Positions 1 to 12,291 of a stretch of DNA of 64,000 nt are shown piece after piece. The DNA is from Apodemus sylvaticus (Eukaryota; Chordata; Mammalia; Rodentia; Muridae), in the NCBI RefSeq assembly GCF_947179515.1, contig NC_067495.1:58803754-58867753 (forward strand), given 5' to 3'. The translations under genes were made by a program, and so were the position numbers. Below the pieces are notes generated by a model that was given only the letters and a program-made list of their open reading frames with translations, had not been told where the DNA came from and searched no databases. Every line of letters begins with the position of its first letter. Position 1 is the first letter of the stretch.

Positions 1-194
1 TTGGAGGTCATAAGTCTATTTAAACCATTTAAACTTTGCTTAACATTGGTAAGAGTTACCTATCAAAAAATTATCTACTTCTCTTAGATTTTCCAATTTG
101 ATGGAGTATATCTTTTTATCATATGCTCTCTTGATTATTTGTATTTGTATTTGTATTATATACAATACAAAGCAAATTTGCAATGTTATATTCT

Positions 195-660
195 AGCAAA
201 GTGCATGGTCTCTGATCTGGTGGGGGTCCTTTGGAATTCAGGATGCTGGCTTGGCTTCTGGTGGAGTGGCAAGCTTCTGCCTGGTTTTCAGGGAGCTGGC
301 CTAGTCTCTGGGATTCGGGATGTTGTCATGGCCTCCGGTGAAGTAGCAGGCTTCGGGAAGAGGTGTGGGCCAGAATATGGCAATGAGGAGAGTACGGGTG
401 GTTGGTATTATGTTGGTTGGGTGAGTATAGGGCAGGGAGTGGAGATGGTTTATATGTTTTTCAGGGAGCTTGCCTGGCCTCAAGTAAAAGGTTTCTAAAC
501 TAGGTGTGGGGAGGAATATGGTGGCAAGTAGAGGAGAAGTAGAGGAGAAACAGTAGGGGTTATGCTGAGCAGGTATGGGGGGCATCTGATCTTGGGTTCA
601 GGGTACTGGTTTATCATGGGGTGGGGTAAGATGTTTCTGCCAGAGGAATGTGTTGCTTGT
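195..660. repeat. G-rich degenerate tandem-like block
   Basis: The plus strand is strongly G-rich and reuses motifs. CAGGGAGCT occurs at 289 and 462. AGGTGTGGG followed by GAATATGG occurs at 361 and about 502. The spacings (173 and 141 bases) differ, so the units are degraded or contain indels. It resembles a decayed L1 5' monomer or other satellite-like unit, but I cannot name the family. The 119-codon open frame across it is a by-product of the G-rich composition. Confidence 0.35.
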
Positions 661-1774
661 TTCTCAACCCAGATTTCTCCTATGTTTTATTTTCCCAAGA
701 AAACTTATAACCATCTTTCAGGGGATTGTTAGCTCAAATATCATTGAAAATGGATAGCCTACAAAATCTAAAATTAACACATTGAATCACTTTATCAGAA
801 ACATTTATTCTCCATTAGTAATGAATACTTCCTTGCACATCATAGGTCTTCAAAAATTACTTGACACTTAGTTTATGATTAATGTTTTGTGTTTGGAAAA
901 ACATATGATTGTTAAGTCTTTTATTATTTGTAATTAATCATGAATTGTTTGAAGTAGAATTACTAGCTACCAGCTAAAGAAAGAATTCTTCAAAGGTGAA
1001 CTTCCTTTGCCTATTTGGATTCCTTACAATCCTTATGGCTGACTCTATCATTACTTCTCTTGACAAGGCATCCACAGATCTAGCCTGTTTAATGTATCTT
1101 TAATGAGTAAAACAAAACACCTTTTAAATATCTTATTGACAGATAAAGCCAAAGAAATTTATACTCTGGATAAATTTCCCAAATAGGAGTATCTGCCATC
1201 AAAGGAAATATTGGATCCTTAACAATAAGTTGCTTGTTTTCTTTTGATTCTTGTTTTTTTTTCTTTTCAGAATTTCATACATGAATATATCATGGTGGTA
1301 TTTGGCAGTTGTTAATTGTAGTCAAGGTATACTTAGCAGAAGGGAAATTATGTCCGGTATTATAAAACCTATACAAATGCCCATGACTAGTGAGTTAATG
1401 GATCTTACACAAGAACATGTTACTATCATTTTCTTAAATCCTAAATCTATATAGTTATCTGCATACGCCAGACAAATGTAAACTTCACTCCCTATCAAAG
1501 AAGCTTATTTTTTAGAACAGAAGACCGCTACAGAATACCACAACTAGTATAACTGCAGAAAACAAATGGTCATGAAGTGTCCAGTACTGATCAACACATC
1601 CATAACACAACTCCTATGACCAAGGCTCAGAAGAAGGAATGGAAAGATTCTAAGAGCCAGAGGACCTCTCAGTGTGCTTTGAGATCACCTAAATACTTGA
1701 AAAATAACTCCTATTCTGCAAGTTGCAGCTGAAATATGGGTATGGTTATAATCTTTAAAATTATTATTGAGCCT
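661..1774. other. AT-rich sequence, no feature recognised
   Basis: No coding region, recognisable repeat or RNA gene is visible. Short open frames such as 1251-1454 lack any protein-like signature. Confidence 0.5.
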
Positions 1775-2160
1775 TTGAAAATTACATACATTGTATTTTT
1801 ATCATATTCGTCTTCCTCTCCTACCTTCTTCTAGCTCTACCCCTTATTTCATACTCATCCAACTCTGTATCCTCACAAAATAATAATAGGACATTAAGTC
1901 TCATTAGTTCTACTTATATACTCTTAGATATGTGGCTACCCATAGAGTGTGATAGACCTACCAGAGATCACACCCTCAAAGAAATTTAACTTTCCCCTTT
2001 CTTGCAGCTTTCACTTACCAATGATTCTTTAGCTAAGTATGGAACTTAGTGGCCACATCCACTCTTATGCTGGGATTTCTGTCTCACTTGAGCCTGTGCA
2101 GGAGCTGTGCATGTACCATAACTCCTGTGCATTCATATGTGCAACTGCCCGTTGTATTTG
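1775..2160 (-). mobile_element. Old murid L1 3' UTR fragment
   Basis: A C/T-rich tract is followed by phrases such as GGCTACCCATAGAGTGTGA and a segment ending ATGTGCAACTGCCC. These fit the 3' UTR of old murid L1 families read in antisense. The copy is strongly diverged. Family assignment is from memory. Confidence 0.45.
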
Positions 2161-3944
2161 TAAAACACTAGTAAATAGTACTTTAGTAAATAGAGTAAAT
2201 ATAGTAGGAGGAATTCTATATATAAAATAGCCTTTTCTGAATCTTCATTTTCAACTTGGATAGATTGAGAATCACATAGAAAGCATGCCTCTCAATTTGT
2301 AAGTATTTCAAGAAAGATTTAGCTGAGCAGGGAACACCCACCCTGTGTAGATGGCTTGTGTTATAGGCTGGAGCACTGTAGTGAAGAAAAGTGATAAAAA
2401 CAAGCTGAATCCAAAAGTTCATCTTCCTTCCTATCCTGTATGGAGTGAAATGTAGACAACTGTCTGACATGCCTGCTATCATGAATTCCCTACCAAAATT
2501 TTCCTACTTTAAGTTTAGTCAGTCATGTTGCCACAACTGTCAGAAATATGATCAATATACTATTAAACACATGAATAAAGTTCATGTTTTATATTTAGTA
2601 TCAAGCTAAAACAAAAATTAGATTTTTACCAAATTGATATGCAATACAAGAACTTCACAGTTCTCTAATGTTGGCAAGGGAGTACACAATTTCATAGACC
2701 AATGTTTGTATTGCAAGTTAAGCAATATATAATTTCCCATCAGACTTCAATGCTAGCAAAGAATCTGAATATTTTCAGAGATACAAAAATACATATAAAT
2801 ACATAGATAGAAGATATATAGAAAGTAATATCAAGTAGTGAAACTATTTAGTATTGTTTTTAAAAAGGAAATATCTTAGTTATAAAAGAGAATGAATTCT
2901 GTGCTATCTGTAAGGTATTAAGACCAATTATGTGTTCAGCAATGGAAAAGGATTCATGATCCATTAAATAGAGAAAAGAAATCACAAAATATTATAATAA
3001 ATCCTGATTTTAAAAAACTAATAAATATATTCAGATTAGTATGCATTAGAACTAAAACTAGCCTGAAAAAAATCTAAAGTCCCAAGTGAATATATGTGGG
3101 ACATGGATATTCAATTTTGGGTTACTTCTTTATTTGCGTATTTGTAATGGAATTGACCTCTGAACTTCAGAAAACAATTTTTTGGCAAAGACAAAGCATC
3201 AGTGAAGAAATTAAGCACAGTTCTTCCAAGATAAGAAGAAAGATATGATAAGAAAAGTTAAACCAAACCAGATATCTCATGATGGGAAGATAGCATATTT
3301 TCGACAAAAATTATAAAACAAATAGCATTAATATGACACAATGAAAAATACCAGTTTAGTATAAACATATATAATTCTATTTAGTTTTTCATGTCTTGCA
3401 AGTAAGGAAATTAAGAGTCCAAATAGACTTTTTCTCTCAATGCCACAATACTGATCAAGTGACAACACAAAGTTCTTGCACAAACTGCCAAACCAAACAA
3501 TTCCAGAGCTAGAATTCAAAATTGGAAGCTATCAGTTCTCAGAATTATTACTTAAAAAATTAGGTGATCAATCTCCATGTGTTCATTCTTATTCCTTTCT
3601 GTAGAAAATGAATTAGATGGGCAAGATAAAAGGAAGACCATGAAGAGAGAAAAAAGAACAAGTTCTTGCTCTATAGTTTTCAAATAATCTTGGCTGTCCT
3701 CTATATCATTATTCCTATTTCAGAGATATGCATGTAATGCCCGACAGACTAGAATAGGAGTAAAATTACCAGATCTACTAACACTCTTAATTGATGTAAG
3801 AAATCTCTTTGTAAGACAGTTTCCTACACAATTTTGTTTTCTGGTCCAGATATTTGAAGAATCCGGAATTCTATTCACTGTCAATATTGGAAAAAGAACT
3901 AAATCCAAGAATTGAAAGTACATATTTCTAATAAATATCTTTCC
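2161..3944. other. AT-rich sequence, no feature recognised
   Basis: Unique-looking AT-rich DNA. I see no conserved reading frame or named repeat. Confidence 0.5.
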
Positions 3945-4150
3945 TAACAACAATAATAGTTGATAGTTATAACAAGGTAATTTTATCTCAGACACTGTAT
4001 TAAATACTTTCATTCACCACAAATCCAAGAAATTGGTGCAAATAATATCCTCATCAAGCTCATGAGAAAACTGAAATAAAAAAGATCAATGGAATTTTTC
4101 AAGGATAAATAATTAGGACATGACAGTAAATGACAGATTTCATACCCTCA
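3945..4150 (-). mobile_element. MIR SINE relic
   Basis: The order of pieces (CAGACACTGTATTAAATACTTT, then ATATCCTCATCA, then ATGAGAAAACTGAAATA) matches the antisense MIR layout of size-class phrase, 'TCCTCA' and 'GAGGAAACTGAG'. It is highly diverged, as expected for an ancient mammalian SINE. Confidence 0.45.
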
Positions 4151-6099
4151 AAGTCAGCAGAAAATTATAGTTTCTTCCAGCCAATTATTTGCCAGCAAAA
4201 TCACAGGGAGGTATTTTGAGTAAAGAGGACATTCTAGTTCCTGGTAAATAATTTCCTCTTTAATGGTATTTTGTAGGAATTTTTTCTGGATTGTTGTTTA
4301 GAAATAAAAATTTATCCATTCATTTTGCTTAGAATTAACAGCTCTGTAAAATCATGTAACATGATTCTTCATAGAGAAACTTCTTCACAAGCACAAACGT
4401 AATTCTAAGTTTGTAAACTAAATTCTGTGCACAGATATAAACATCAGCAGCAGTACTGTACAAAATAATTTAATGGAGACTTTGCCTTGAGATCTGTTAA
4501 TATTTATTACTACCCTTACAGAGAGGACCCATTTCACATAGGATTTCAGGTTATACACTGCATTCAAACATCTTTTAAAAGGTACAAGTACAACTGGAAT
4601 CTAGTTCCCCTTCTACTCAATGTATATGCTCTGGATTTAATCTGCATATCTCTAATTGAGATGTACATTTTTGCCAATTTATATAAAGGCATCAACTATG
4701 TACCCAACTACTCAAACACTGACAGAGATAGTCCTGCTTAGGATACACAGGCATAAAAATGTTGGGAATATGAAGATGACTTTGTTAATATAGAGAAAAT
4801 TGTTTTATATGCTGCAAAAGTGATAAGCCATTCCAAAAAAAAAATCGTCATAGTACTTACTATAATATCTCCTTACCTAGGGAACTGCTCTTTTCTGGGA
4901 GATGACTAGCTAATCAGCGACATTAATTCTTATGACCAGTGTTAAATATTCTGACAATGACAATTGCCACCCAGCCTAAAAACTGTGAAATGAACATTGA
5001 TTAGATGTATTTGCAACTCGTGTCATGGACAGACTGTTAAGAGGATGTAATTGCCTTAAATGAGTTCAAGGCTTCTAAACCAGAAAAATCACTTAGCAAG
5101 AAATTATGAATAAAGGTCAGATCTCTAGCTATTAAGTAGTCCTGGAGTATGGCATGAAAGTTGGAAAGCTAAATACTGTTAAATATAGTAAGGCTTATCT
5201 AAAAGGTTTAAAAGTGTATTTCATCAGCTACAAGTGAACCTTTTGATATAGGGTGAGAAGAGATACAAATTATGGAGACTATGAAAACAGAATGTATAAA
5301 CTTGAAGACAAAATGCATTGAGCACAAAATGACAAATCATCTTAGCTTGGGCTTGTTTGCATGATTAACAAGTCACCCACATGGAATAATAGAATATGGG
5401 AACAGTAAGGCTTTTGGCAAGGTCTCTTGTGCTATTAATTTTTTAGATAGATGCTACAGGAGAAAACTTCAATGATCCATAATGAAGTAAAAGTTGGTAC
5501 TTAAAATAATGATGAATATTTTAACAACATACTGACATGACCTGTCTCAGGAGCTCTGACCTTGCCCTTCTTTATATTTTCTTCTAGGATGAGAAACAAA
5601 AAAAATATGTTCATCTACTTTTCAATTATGTGTATGAAAAGGAAAAGCAACTGGCCAGAATGCTAGAGAACAGCCTTAATTTGAAATGTTTAGTCACAGT
5701 GTCCCTAGACACTATCACAATGACCAAAATGTCCTAGAAATTCTAAAAATTTGGCACCCAAAATGTATTCACCAGACTTCCTTTGACAACTGGACATTAC
5801 ACAAAGTTCCTTTGCCAGAATATGTGTGGCACTTGAGCATTTTGAAAGTAGCTATCATTGATAGGTAGGGAAAAAGGAATAGAAATGTCATCAGTCATAT
5901 GAATCCTTATGTTTCCCACCCTTACCACACTACAAAATCACATTTATTTAATAATATTGGATGATAATTTTTGTTTAATGACTTATTTTGGTAATTGAAA
6001 TAGATGTTGAGGAATACCAAATGCAGGTGTTCAGTGCCAGAGTTAGTAGGTTAATCCAAGATATTCTATAGAACTATTTAAAAAAATGGTATAGGTATG
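4151..6099. other. AT-rich sequence, no feature recognised
   Basis: No repeat or gene was recognised. Small open frames (4487-4741, 5686-5868) have no recognisable motif and ordinary AT-rich composition. Confidence 0.5.
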
Positions 6100-6290
6100 G
6101 GCTTAAGCATCAGAAGAACACTACTTTAATTCTCAGTACTATATTCACTTACCTATGTGATCTTGGACAATTTTTTTAAATGTGAAACTATGATGAACTT
6201 CTTACAGGGCTACTGAGTGTTAAATAAAATAATTCATATAAAGTAAGTAGCATGATATCTTGCATATATTTAGAACTGAGCAAATTTAAC
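6100..6290 (+). mobile_element. MIR SINE relic
   Basis: Contains the MIR core and tail in sense order: TGTGATCTTGGACAA, GTGAAACTATGATGA, AGGGCTACTGAGTGTTAAAT, then a tail resembling 'gcacttagaactgagc'. Diverged but co-linear. Confidence 0.55.
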
Positions 6291-6701
6291 ACTCCATTTC
6301 CTTTCATGGTAAGTTGCCTGCATCACAGTTTTTTTCCTCAATAAATTGCCTCTCTATGTACTCAGTGGCTTAATAGGCCTGAAATAACAACCTCAGTTCA
6401 TCTTCTTCCCTTTTATCACTCAAAAACACAAACATACAATCCGTTACTGAGTTCTTCAATTCTGTCTGCTGTTTTGATTTCCTGAATGCTCTATCCACAT
6501 TTGTTTGTGTCTACTAATTGGTATTGGTTTTAGTCACCAACAACTTTCACTTGGATCTTACTAGTTTTCTAATTGCTATCATCATTTCTAATTTATATGC
6601 ACTTGTTCATTTTTATTTCACATGCAGCCAGTGATTTTTCTACTACCCAAAAGTCATTATCTCATTCACATGCTTTAAACTTATCAATACTGTTCCACTT
6701 T
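6291..6701. other. Sequence with no recognised feature
   Basis: AT-rich, with no support for a gene or named repeat. It ends in the T-tract of the next L1. Confidence 0.45.
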
Positions 6702-8287
6702 CCTTTTTTTTTTTTACATTTTTCTAATTAATTAATTAATTTTTCCTTTTTTTATTGGATATTTTATTTATTTACATTTCAAATGTTATCCCCTTTCCTG
6801 GTTTTCCCTCTGCAAACCCCCTAACCCTCCCCTGGCTTCTATGAATGTGCTTTCCTACCTACCTAGCCACTCCCACCTCACAGACAATCACTGCCCTCCT
6901 TCTGATGTCCCCCTTCCACAATTCTTCTCCTATACCCCCTCCACTTCTCTGAGAGGGTTGACACTCCATGAATATTCACCCCTTACTCTGGAACATCAAG
7001 TCTCTGCAGGGTTAGGCACATCCTCTCCCACTGAGTTCAAACAAGACAGCCCAGCTAAAAGAACATATTCCATAGATATGCAACAGCTTTAAGGACAGAC
7101 CCCACTCTAATTTTGGAGGGACTCACAGGAAGACTGAGTTGCACATGAGCTACATACATGAAGGGAACGTAAGTCCATGCTATGTTTGCTATTTTGTTGG
7201 AATTTCAATTTCTGGGAGCCCCTAAGGGTTTAGCTTAGGTGACTGTTGGTCTTCCTGTGGAGTTTCTATCCTAACTCTTCCATAAGACTCCATCCAATGT
7301 TTGACTATGGGTCTCTACATCTCTTTCCATTGGTTCCTGGGTACAGCCTCTCAGGGAACAGTTATGTAAGGCTCCTGTCTGCAAGGATAATGGAGTATTA
7401 TTAAACACTGTCAGGGATTGATGCTTGCCCATGGGATAGTCTCACATTAGAACTGTTGTTGACTGGTCATTCCCTCAGTCTCTGTTCCATCTTTGTTCCT
7501 GCAATTCTAGTAGACAGGAGAATTTTTGGGTATAAAGTTTTGTGGGCCACCCTCCAGATACTCCATTGGAGACCCCAGTGCAAGTCCAATAGTTGGTTGC
7601 TAGCATCTGCCTCTGTATTTGTAAGTCTCTGGCAGGTCCCCTCTAGAGACAACCATTGCATGCTCCTTTTGGTATACACTTCTTGTCCTTAGTAGTGTTG
7701 GGGTTTGTTGACTGTTTATAGGATGAATGGCCAGGAAGGACAGTCTCCGGGTGGCCTTTACTTCAGCCCTTGCTCCACACATTATCTCCCTTATTGCTCC
7801 TGTGAGTATTTTGTTCCCTTTCTTAGAGGAACCGAAGCACCCTCACTTAAGTCCTCCTTCTTCTTGAGCTTCCTGTACTGTGTGAACTTGTTTATTTTAA
7901 GCTTTTGGACTAGCATCCACTTATTAGTGAGTGCATACCATGTGCATTCTTTTGTGGCTGGGTTGCCTCACTCAGGATGATACTTTCTAGTTCCATCCAT
8001 TTGTCTAACAATTTCATGAATTCATTGTTTTTAAATAGCTGAATAGTACTCCATTGTGTATATATGCCATAGTTTCTATATCCATTCCTCTGTTGAGGGA
8101 CATCTGGGTTCTTTCCAGCTTCTGGCTATTATAAATAAGGCAGCTATGAACATAGTGGAGCATGTGTCCTTATTACATATAAGAGCACCTTCTGGATATA
8201 TGCCCAGGAGTGGTATAGCTGGGTCCACAGGTAGTACTATCTCTAATTTTCTGAGGAATCGCCAAACTGATCTGGAGGGTGGTCTGG
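6702..8287 (-). mobile_element. L1, 5'-truncated, older subfamily
   Basis: The T-rich tract at 6702-6770 is the antisense poly(A) tail. 'TTTACATTTCAAATGTTATC' marks the 3' terminus. A long C-rich 3' UTR follows to about 7860. The antisense end of ORF2 runs from about 7910 (GCATACCATGTGCATTC) to 8287, including the block that reads antisense as CNKDTCSTMFIAALFIIARSWKEP. The 3' UTR is long and the copy is diverged, so it is older than the L1 at 25-32 kb. It stops abruptly where a plus-strand L1 begins. Confidence 0.85.
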
Positions 8288-8680
8288 AGGAACTGAAGGG
8301 GTTTACAGCTCCATGGGAAGAGCAATGATTTTGACCACCCAGATGCCCCAAGACTCCCAGGGACTGAACCAACAACCAAGGGGTACACAAGGTTCCAGCC
8401 AAAAATGTGGCAGAGGAAGGCCTTCTTGGGCTTCAGTGGGAGGAGTGGTCCTTGGTCAGGTAAAGGCTTAATAGAGGCCCCAACAAAGGGAAACCCAGGG
8501 GGGATGTGGGAGTGGGTCAGGTGGAGGAGCATATAAGTGGAGGCAGGGGGCGGGAGGAGGTGGAGGGGGCCTTTGAAGAGGGGGGAAATTGGGAAAGGTT
8601 TTACCATTGGCAATGTAAATGAAGATGATATTCAATTTTTAAAAAAGAACTTGTTCTTAAATTCAAAAAAAAAGTTTTGT
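8288..8680 (+). mobile_element. L1 3' UTR fragment, plus strand
   Basis: Sense-oriented L1 3' UTR: CTGAAGGGGTTTACAGCTCC, the 'CCCAGGGACTGAACCA' phrase, a G-rich tract at about 8440-8590, TGTAAATGAAGATGATATTC, then interrupted A-runs to about 8675. It abuts the minus-strand L1 head-to-head. Both carry their own 3' end, so this is two insertions, not one 5' inversion. Confidence 0.75.
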
Positions 8681-8765
8681 GGGTGGGTTTGTGTCCTTAT
8701 TCCTCCTCTGGGGGTCCTGCCTGGCTACAGGTGTTGGTTACTTCAGGTTCCATAGCCCCACTGCT
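8681..8765 (-). mobile_element. Old L1 3' UTR fragment
   Basis: GTGGGTGGGTTTGTGTCC and TGGGGGTCCTGCCTGG are the antisense of an old murid L1 3' UTR phrase. It is probably the target into which the preceding plus-strand L1 inserted. Confidence 0.5.
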
Positions 8766-9119
8766 AGGAGATCCACTTTACTTATATCAAGGATAATTAA
8801 TTGTCTTTCAATCTGTTCTTAAGAACTAGGCACCACTAACTCCTTGTTTCTTCTAGATATGTTAATTTCATGACCATATGGGAAATTTTCTCCAATTAGG
8901 AGTCTTAGCTTAACTTTTATTTCCTCAGAAAGCTTTTTATGAATTCCCAAACAAGATATCCCTTTACTTTACTCAATTGTACTGTACTTCTAATACTCCA
9001 AGAATTCCTTCTATCCTGCACTTTTCAGTTATGGAGAAATATTTGGATAGCACAGGCTATCCAAAAAAAAAAAACAAAAAACAGAAAACAAAAAAAAAAA
9101 ACAACTATTTTAAGTACTT
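8766..9119. other. No feature recognised (A-rich run at 9060-9110)
   Basis: Unique-looking DNA with an impure A-rich stretch at 9060-9110. No gene was recognised. Confidence 0.45.
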
Positions 9120-9320
9120 TAGATCTATGGTCCAATGAAATTCTCATAATAACCCTGCAAAGTAGGTGGTATTCTTGTTCTTGTTTTACAGAGGCAGAAA
9201 CCTCAGCCCAAAAAGGATAAGTTATTTTCCCAAAATCGTATAGTTAGTGACTGACAGAGCTAAAGTTTTTAACTCATACCCCAAAGTCCACATTCTTAGG
9301 CATTATATTATGCCACCCCT
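9120..9320 (-). mobile_element. MIR SINE relic
   Basis: Co-linear with antisense MIR: TCATAATAACCCTGCAAAGT, TTTTACAGAGGCAGAAACC, AAGTTATTTTCCCAAAATCG, TAGTGACTGACAGAGCTAAA. One of the clearer MIR copies here. Confidence 0.65.
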
Positions 9321-9758
9321 GGTTAATAATATATTATCAATACCTTAAAATTATGTGATGAAATTAGATTATAAATTATGTGTCTCTGTGCTTTACCAAT
9401 TTAGCTTGCATGGCCAAACTTGAACCAGAATCATAGCTAGTAATAAATGTTCATGAGACAGGCAAGTTAACACATGCTTAAAAAACACATTGAATGGATG
9501 ATTACAAGCTTTTTTTCTTATTCTTAGAACCTCAAACTTTATTCATTTTGTAAATATTTCACTGACTCTAGCTTCACTGTATACAGTTTCACTGGTCCTT
9601 CCCAGGGTTCTCAAATATTACTCAAGAGCCTAGAAATCTTTCAAGACAGCAGATATATAATTAGACCTATAGGATTCTATAGACCTCTAAGAGTACCTGG
9701 TATATCATAGATGCTCAATTAATGCTAATGAAGGAGGGTGTGAGATAACACAGTATCT
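9321..9758. other. Mostly unique; possible MIR tail near 9690-9735
   Basis: No gene was recognised. AGTACCTGGTATATCATAGATG followed by CTCAATTAATG resembles the MIR/L2 phrase 'gtgcctggcacatagtaggtgctcaataaatg', so a short ancient-repeat tail is possible. Confidence 0.35.
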
Positions 9759-9836
9759 GTCTTAGTTTGGGTGTTACTGCTGTAAACAGACACCATGATC
9801 ATGGCAACTCTTATAAGGACAACTTATGGTGATACA
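9759..9836 (+). mobile_element. URR1-type rodent repeat, terminal fragment
   Basis: CTTAGTTTGGGTGTTACTGC, AACAGACACCATGATCATGG and CAACTCTTATAA match the start of the repeat seen at 12633-12975 and, inverted, at 48015-48325. It is cut short by an L1 T-tract at 9837. The name URR1 (non-autonomous hAT-like) is from memory. Confidence 0.55.
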
Positions 9837-10345
9837 GAGACCATTATTTTTTTATTTAATTCTTTTTTCTTTTTCATTGAATATAATCTTCATTTACATT
9901 TCAAATGCTAAAAGCTTTCTCGGTTCCCCCCTCCTTGAAAATCCTCAACCCTTCCTCCCACCTCCTGTCTTCATGTGTATGCCCCTCCATCCAACCCCCC
10001 CCCACTCCACTGCAATTTCCCTTTGTTGGAGTATCTATTGAGCCTTCACAGGACCAAGGACCTTTCTTCCCATCAATACCCTACAAGGCATTCTTCTGCC
10101 ACATTTTTGGCTGGAACTATGTGTATCCCTTGATTAATGTTTAGTCCCTGGGAGTCCTGGGGCATCTGTGTGGCCCACCTCATTGTTCTTCTCATGGGGC
10201 TGTAAACCCCTTCAGTTCCTCCAGTCCTCCCTCCAACTCCTCCAGTGGAGACACCAAGCCCAGTCCAATGGTTGGCTGCTAGCATCTGCCTCTTCATGTG
10301 TAAAGCTCTGGCAGGGCCCTTCCAGAGGCAACCTGCCACGTGGCC
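9837..10345 (-). mobile_element. L1 3' UTR, 5'-truncated
   Basis: Antisense poly(A) (T-rich 9843-9880), 'TTACATTTCAAATGC' terminus, C-rich tract, then 3' UTR phrases shared with 6702-8287 such as CTAGCATCTGCCTCT. It contains 3' UTR only and no ORF2. It appears inserted in the URR1-type repeat. Confidence 0.75.
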
Positions 10346-11048
10346 CAGGGAAAGTCTGAAAAAAATGATATTTTACAGACAGAGGCGAAAGAAAAAATGT
10401 CTTCTGGGAATAATGGACCTCCCCATATATTTAGAAGCAGATAAATCTCACTTGGCAATTTCTTAAACTCTCCTATTCCCTTATAGCCGAGACATGGCCT
10501 AACCAAGCAAATATAAGAATCTATCATATAGCAAAAAAAATCTGCTTTGCTTCAACTATTTATGTTATTATGGTAGAAAAGGCATTCCAGAAATTCCAAT
10601 CACAGGTTCTAGTCAACTACCTTTCTGGGCAGATGGTTTTCCAAACAATAGCCCAGACAAAGGATATTTACATCTGAAAAATCTTATGAGGTCCCTGCCT
10701 TACAGATGAGTATTGGGCAAGGTAGAAAGTATTTACATTTGAGTTGGTCCCTAGCTACCTCCCCCCACAAGTTAATCTAGTTCTGCCTGTTAATGCTTGA
10801 TTTTGATTGCAGACAGTCTATCTTAGGCTGAATAGCAAGGGAAGCTTTATGAGGAACTGGCCTTTTGTGTTACAGGCCTCACGCAGGGAGTCCTTAAAGA
10901 AAACAGTCTTTCTTGGCTTATCCAGGTGTGACTCAGGATACAGTTTATACATATACTCAGAAAGACTAAATAGAGTCTGAGAGAGAGCAGGGGGGGAGGG
11001 CAATAGGTTCTCTCTACTTAGAGAGACACTCAGAGGAGGAATGAGTTA
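10346..11048. other. No feature recognised
   Basis: Unique-looking DNA with a small G/A-rich tract near 10980-11000. No gene or named repeat is supported. Confidence 0.45.
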
Positions 11049-11785
11049 GTTTTTTTTTCAGGTTTTTTTTTAAATTTATTGATATATTTATTTACATTTC
11101 ATATGATTTCCCCTTTTCTGGACCCCCACTCCCCGAAAGTCCCATCAATCCCCTTCCCTCCCCCTGTTTTCCCACCCAACCCTTCCCACTTCCCTGTTCT
11201 GATTTTTGCTCTTCACTGAGTCTTTCCAGAACAAGGGGCCACTCCTCCGTTCTTCTTGTACCTCATTTGATGTATGGATTATGTTTTGGGTATTCCAGTT
11301 TTCTAGGTTAATATCCACTTATTAGTGAGTGCATACCATGATTCACCTTTTGAGTCTGGGTTACCTCACTTAGTATGATGTTCTCCAGCTCCATCCATTT
11401 GTCTAAGAATTTCATGAATTCACTGTTTCTAATGGCTGAATAGTACTCCATTGTGTAGATATACCACATTTTTTGAATCCACTCTTCTGTTGAGGGATAC
11501 CTGGTTTCTTTCCAACTTCTGGCAATTATAAATAGGGCTGCTATGAACATAATGGAGCATGTGTTCTTATTACATGCTGGGAAATCTTTTGGGTATGTGC
11601 CCAGGAGTGGTATAGCAGGATCTTCCGGAAGTGAGGTGCCCAGTTTTCGGAGGAACCACCAAACTGATTTCCAGAGTGGTTGTACCAATTTGCAACCCCA
11701 CCAGCAGTGGAGGAGTGTTCCCCTTTCTCCACATCCTCGCCAACACCTGCTGTCTCCTGAATTTTTAATCTTACCCATTTTAATT
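11049..11785 (-). mobile_element. Young-type L1, 5'-truncated
   Basis: T-tract, TTTACATTTCATATGATTTC terminus and polypurine (C-rich here) tract precede 'CTTATTAGTGAGTGCATACC', the antisense end of ORF2. ORF2 C-terminal codons are readable in antisense for 156 codons (11308-11778), including the Cys-rich CWRGCGERGTLLHCWWGC. The copy stops in the codons upstream of that motif, a typical 5' truncation. The 3' UTR type is that of the full-length L1 at 25443-32063. Confidence 0.9.
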
Positions 11786-11793
11786 CATCAAGC

Positions 11794-12291
11794 TGAGGGC
11801 TAGAGGCTGGAGTAGATCCAGCTAATCACCCGGACTAATCATGCCCCAAGCATGGCACAGAGAAGAATACAACAGACAGACTAGGCCAAAGGACTCTTGA
11901 AAGACAGCGTGAGCCAGGCAGCTTCCCAAGCTCTACAATGTTGCCATTTTCGCCAGGGGGCTAGGCACGAGAACGCCAGGAGACTAGGCACGAGAACCAT
12001 CCTTCTTCAGACATCGAGACCAAGATAAAGAAGCAGTTTAGCTGCATGGGCCCTGGACTTTGGGTAAACACCCTGTATTGCCCGAGAAAGCCTAGCTAGC
12101 CTTTTACAGATTTATATGATGCTTAATTCGAGATGTTAACTTGACTGGACTTTGAGAGATACCCGAGAAATACACTCAGATTTTAAACCACCTCTGTGGT
12201 CATGTCAGTTTGTCATGTTTCCGCTGGACCTTTGTCTTCCTGGACCAGGGAATCCTGGTTACCCCACGGCAGACCCACACGTTCTGTAACA
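11794..12291. mobile_element. Candidate solo LTR (ERV-like)
   Basis: A 498-bp block of higher GC lies between two L1 pieces and matches neither. It begins TGAGGG and ends AACA, so either strand gives a TG...CA form. It contains a 23-bp tandem repeat at 11951-11996. No internal retroviral gene is present and I found no flanking duplication, so the LTR call rests on composition and ends only. Confidence 0.35.
11951..11996. repeat. 23-bp tandem duplication
   Basis: Two adjacent copies of CGCCAGG-xxx-CTAGGCACGAGAA (11951-11973 and 11974-11996) differ only in the middle bases. Confidence 0.85.

Noticed and set aside
139..498. 119-codon frame near the window start
   Set aside because: Lies in a G-rich degenerate repeat; Gly/Trp/Val excess reflects composition.
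8173..8613. Minus-strand open frame of 146 codons
   Set aside because: Crosses the junction of two L1 pieces, and its proline-rich part is antisense G-rich 3' UTR.
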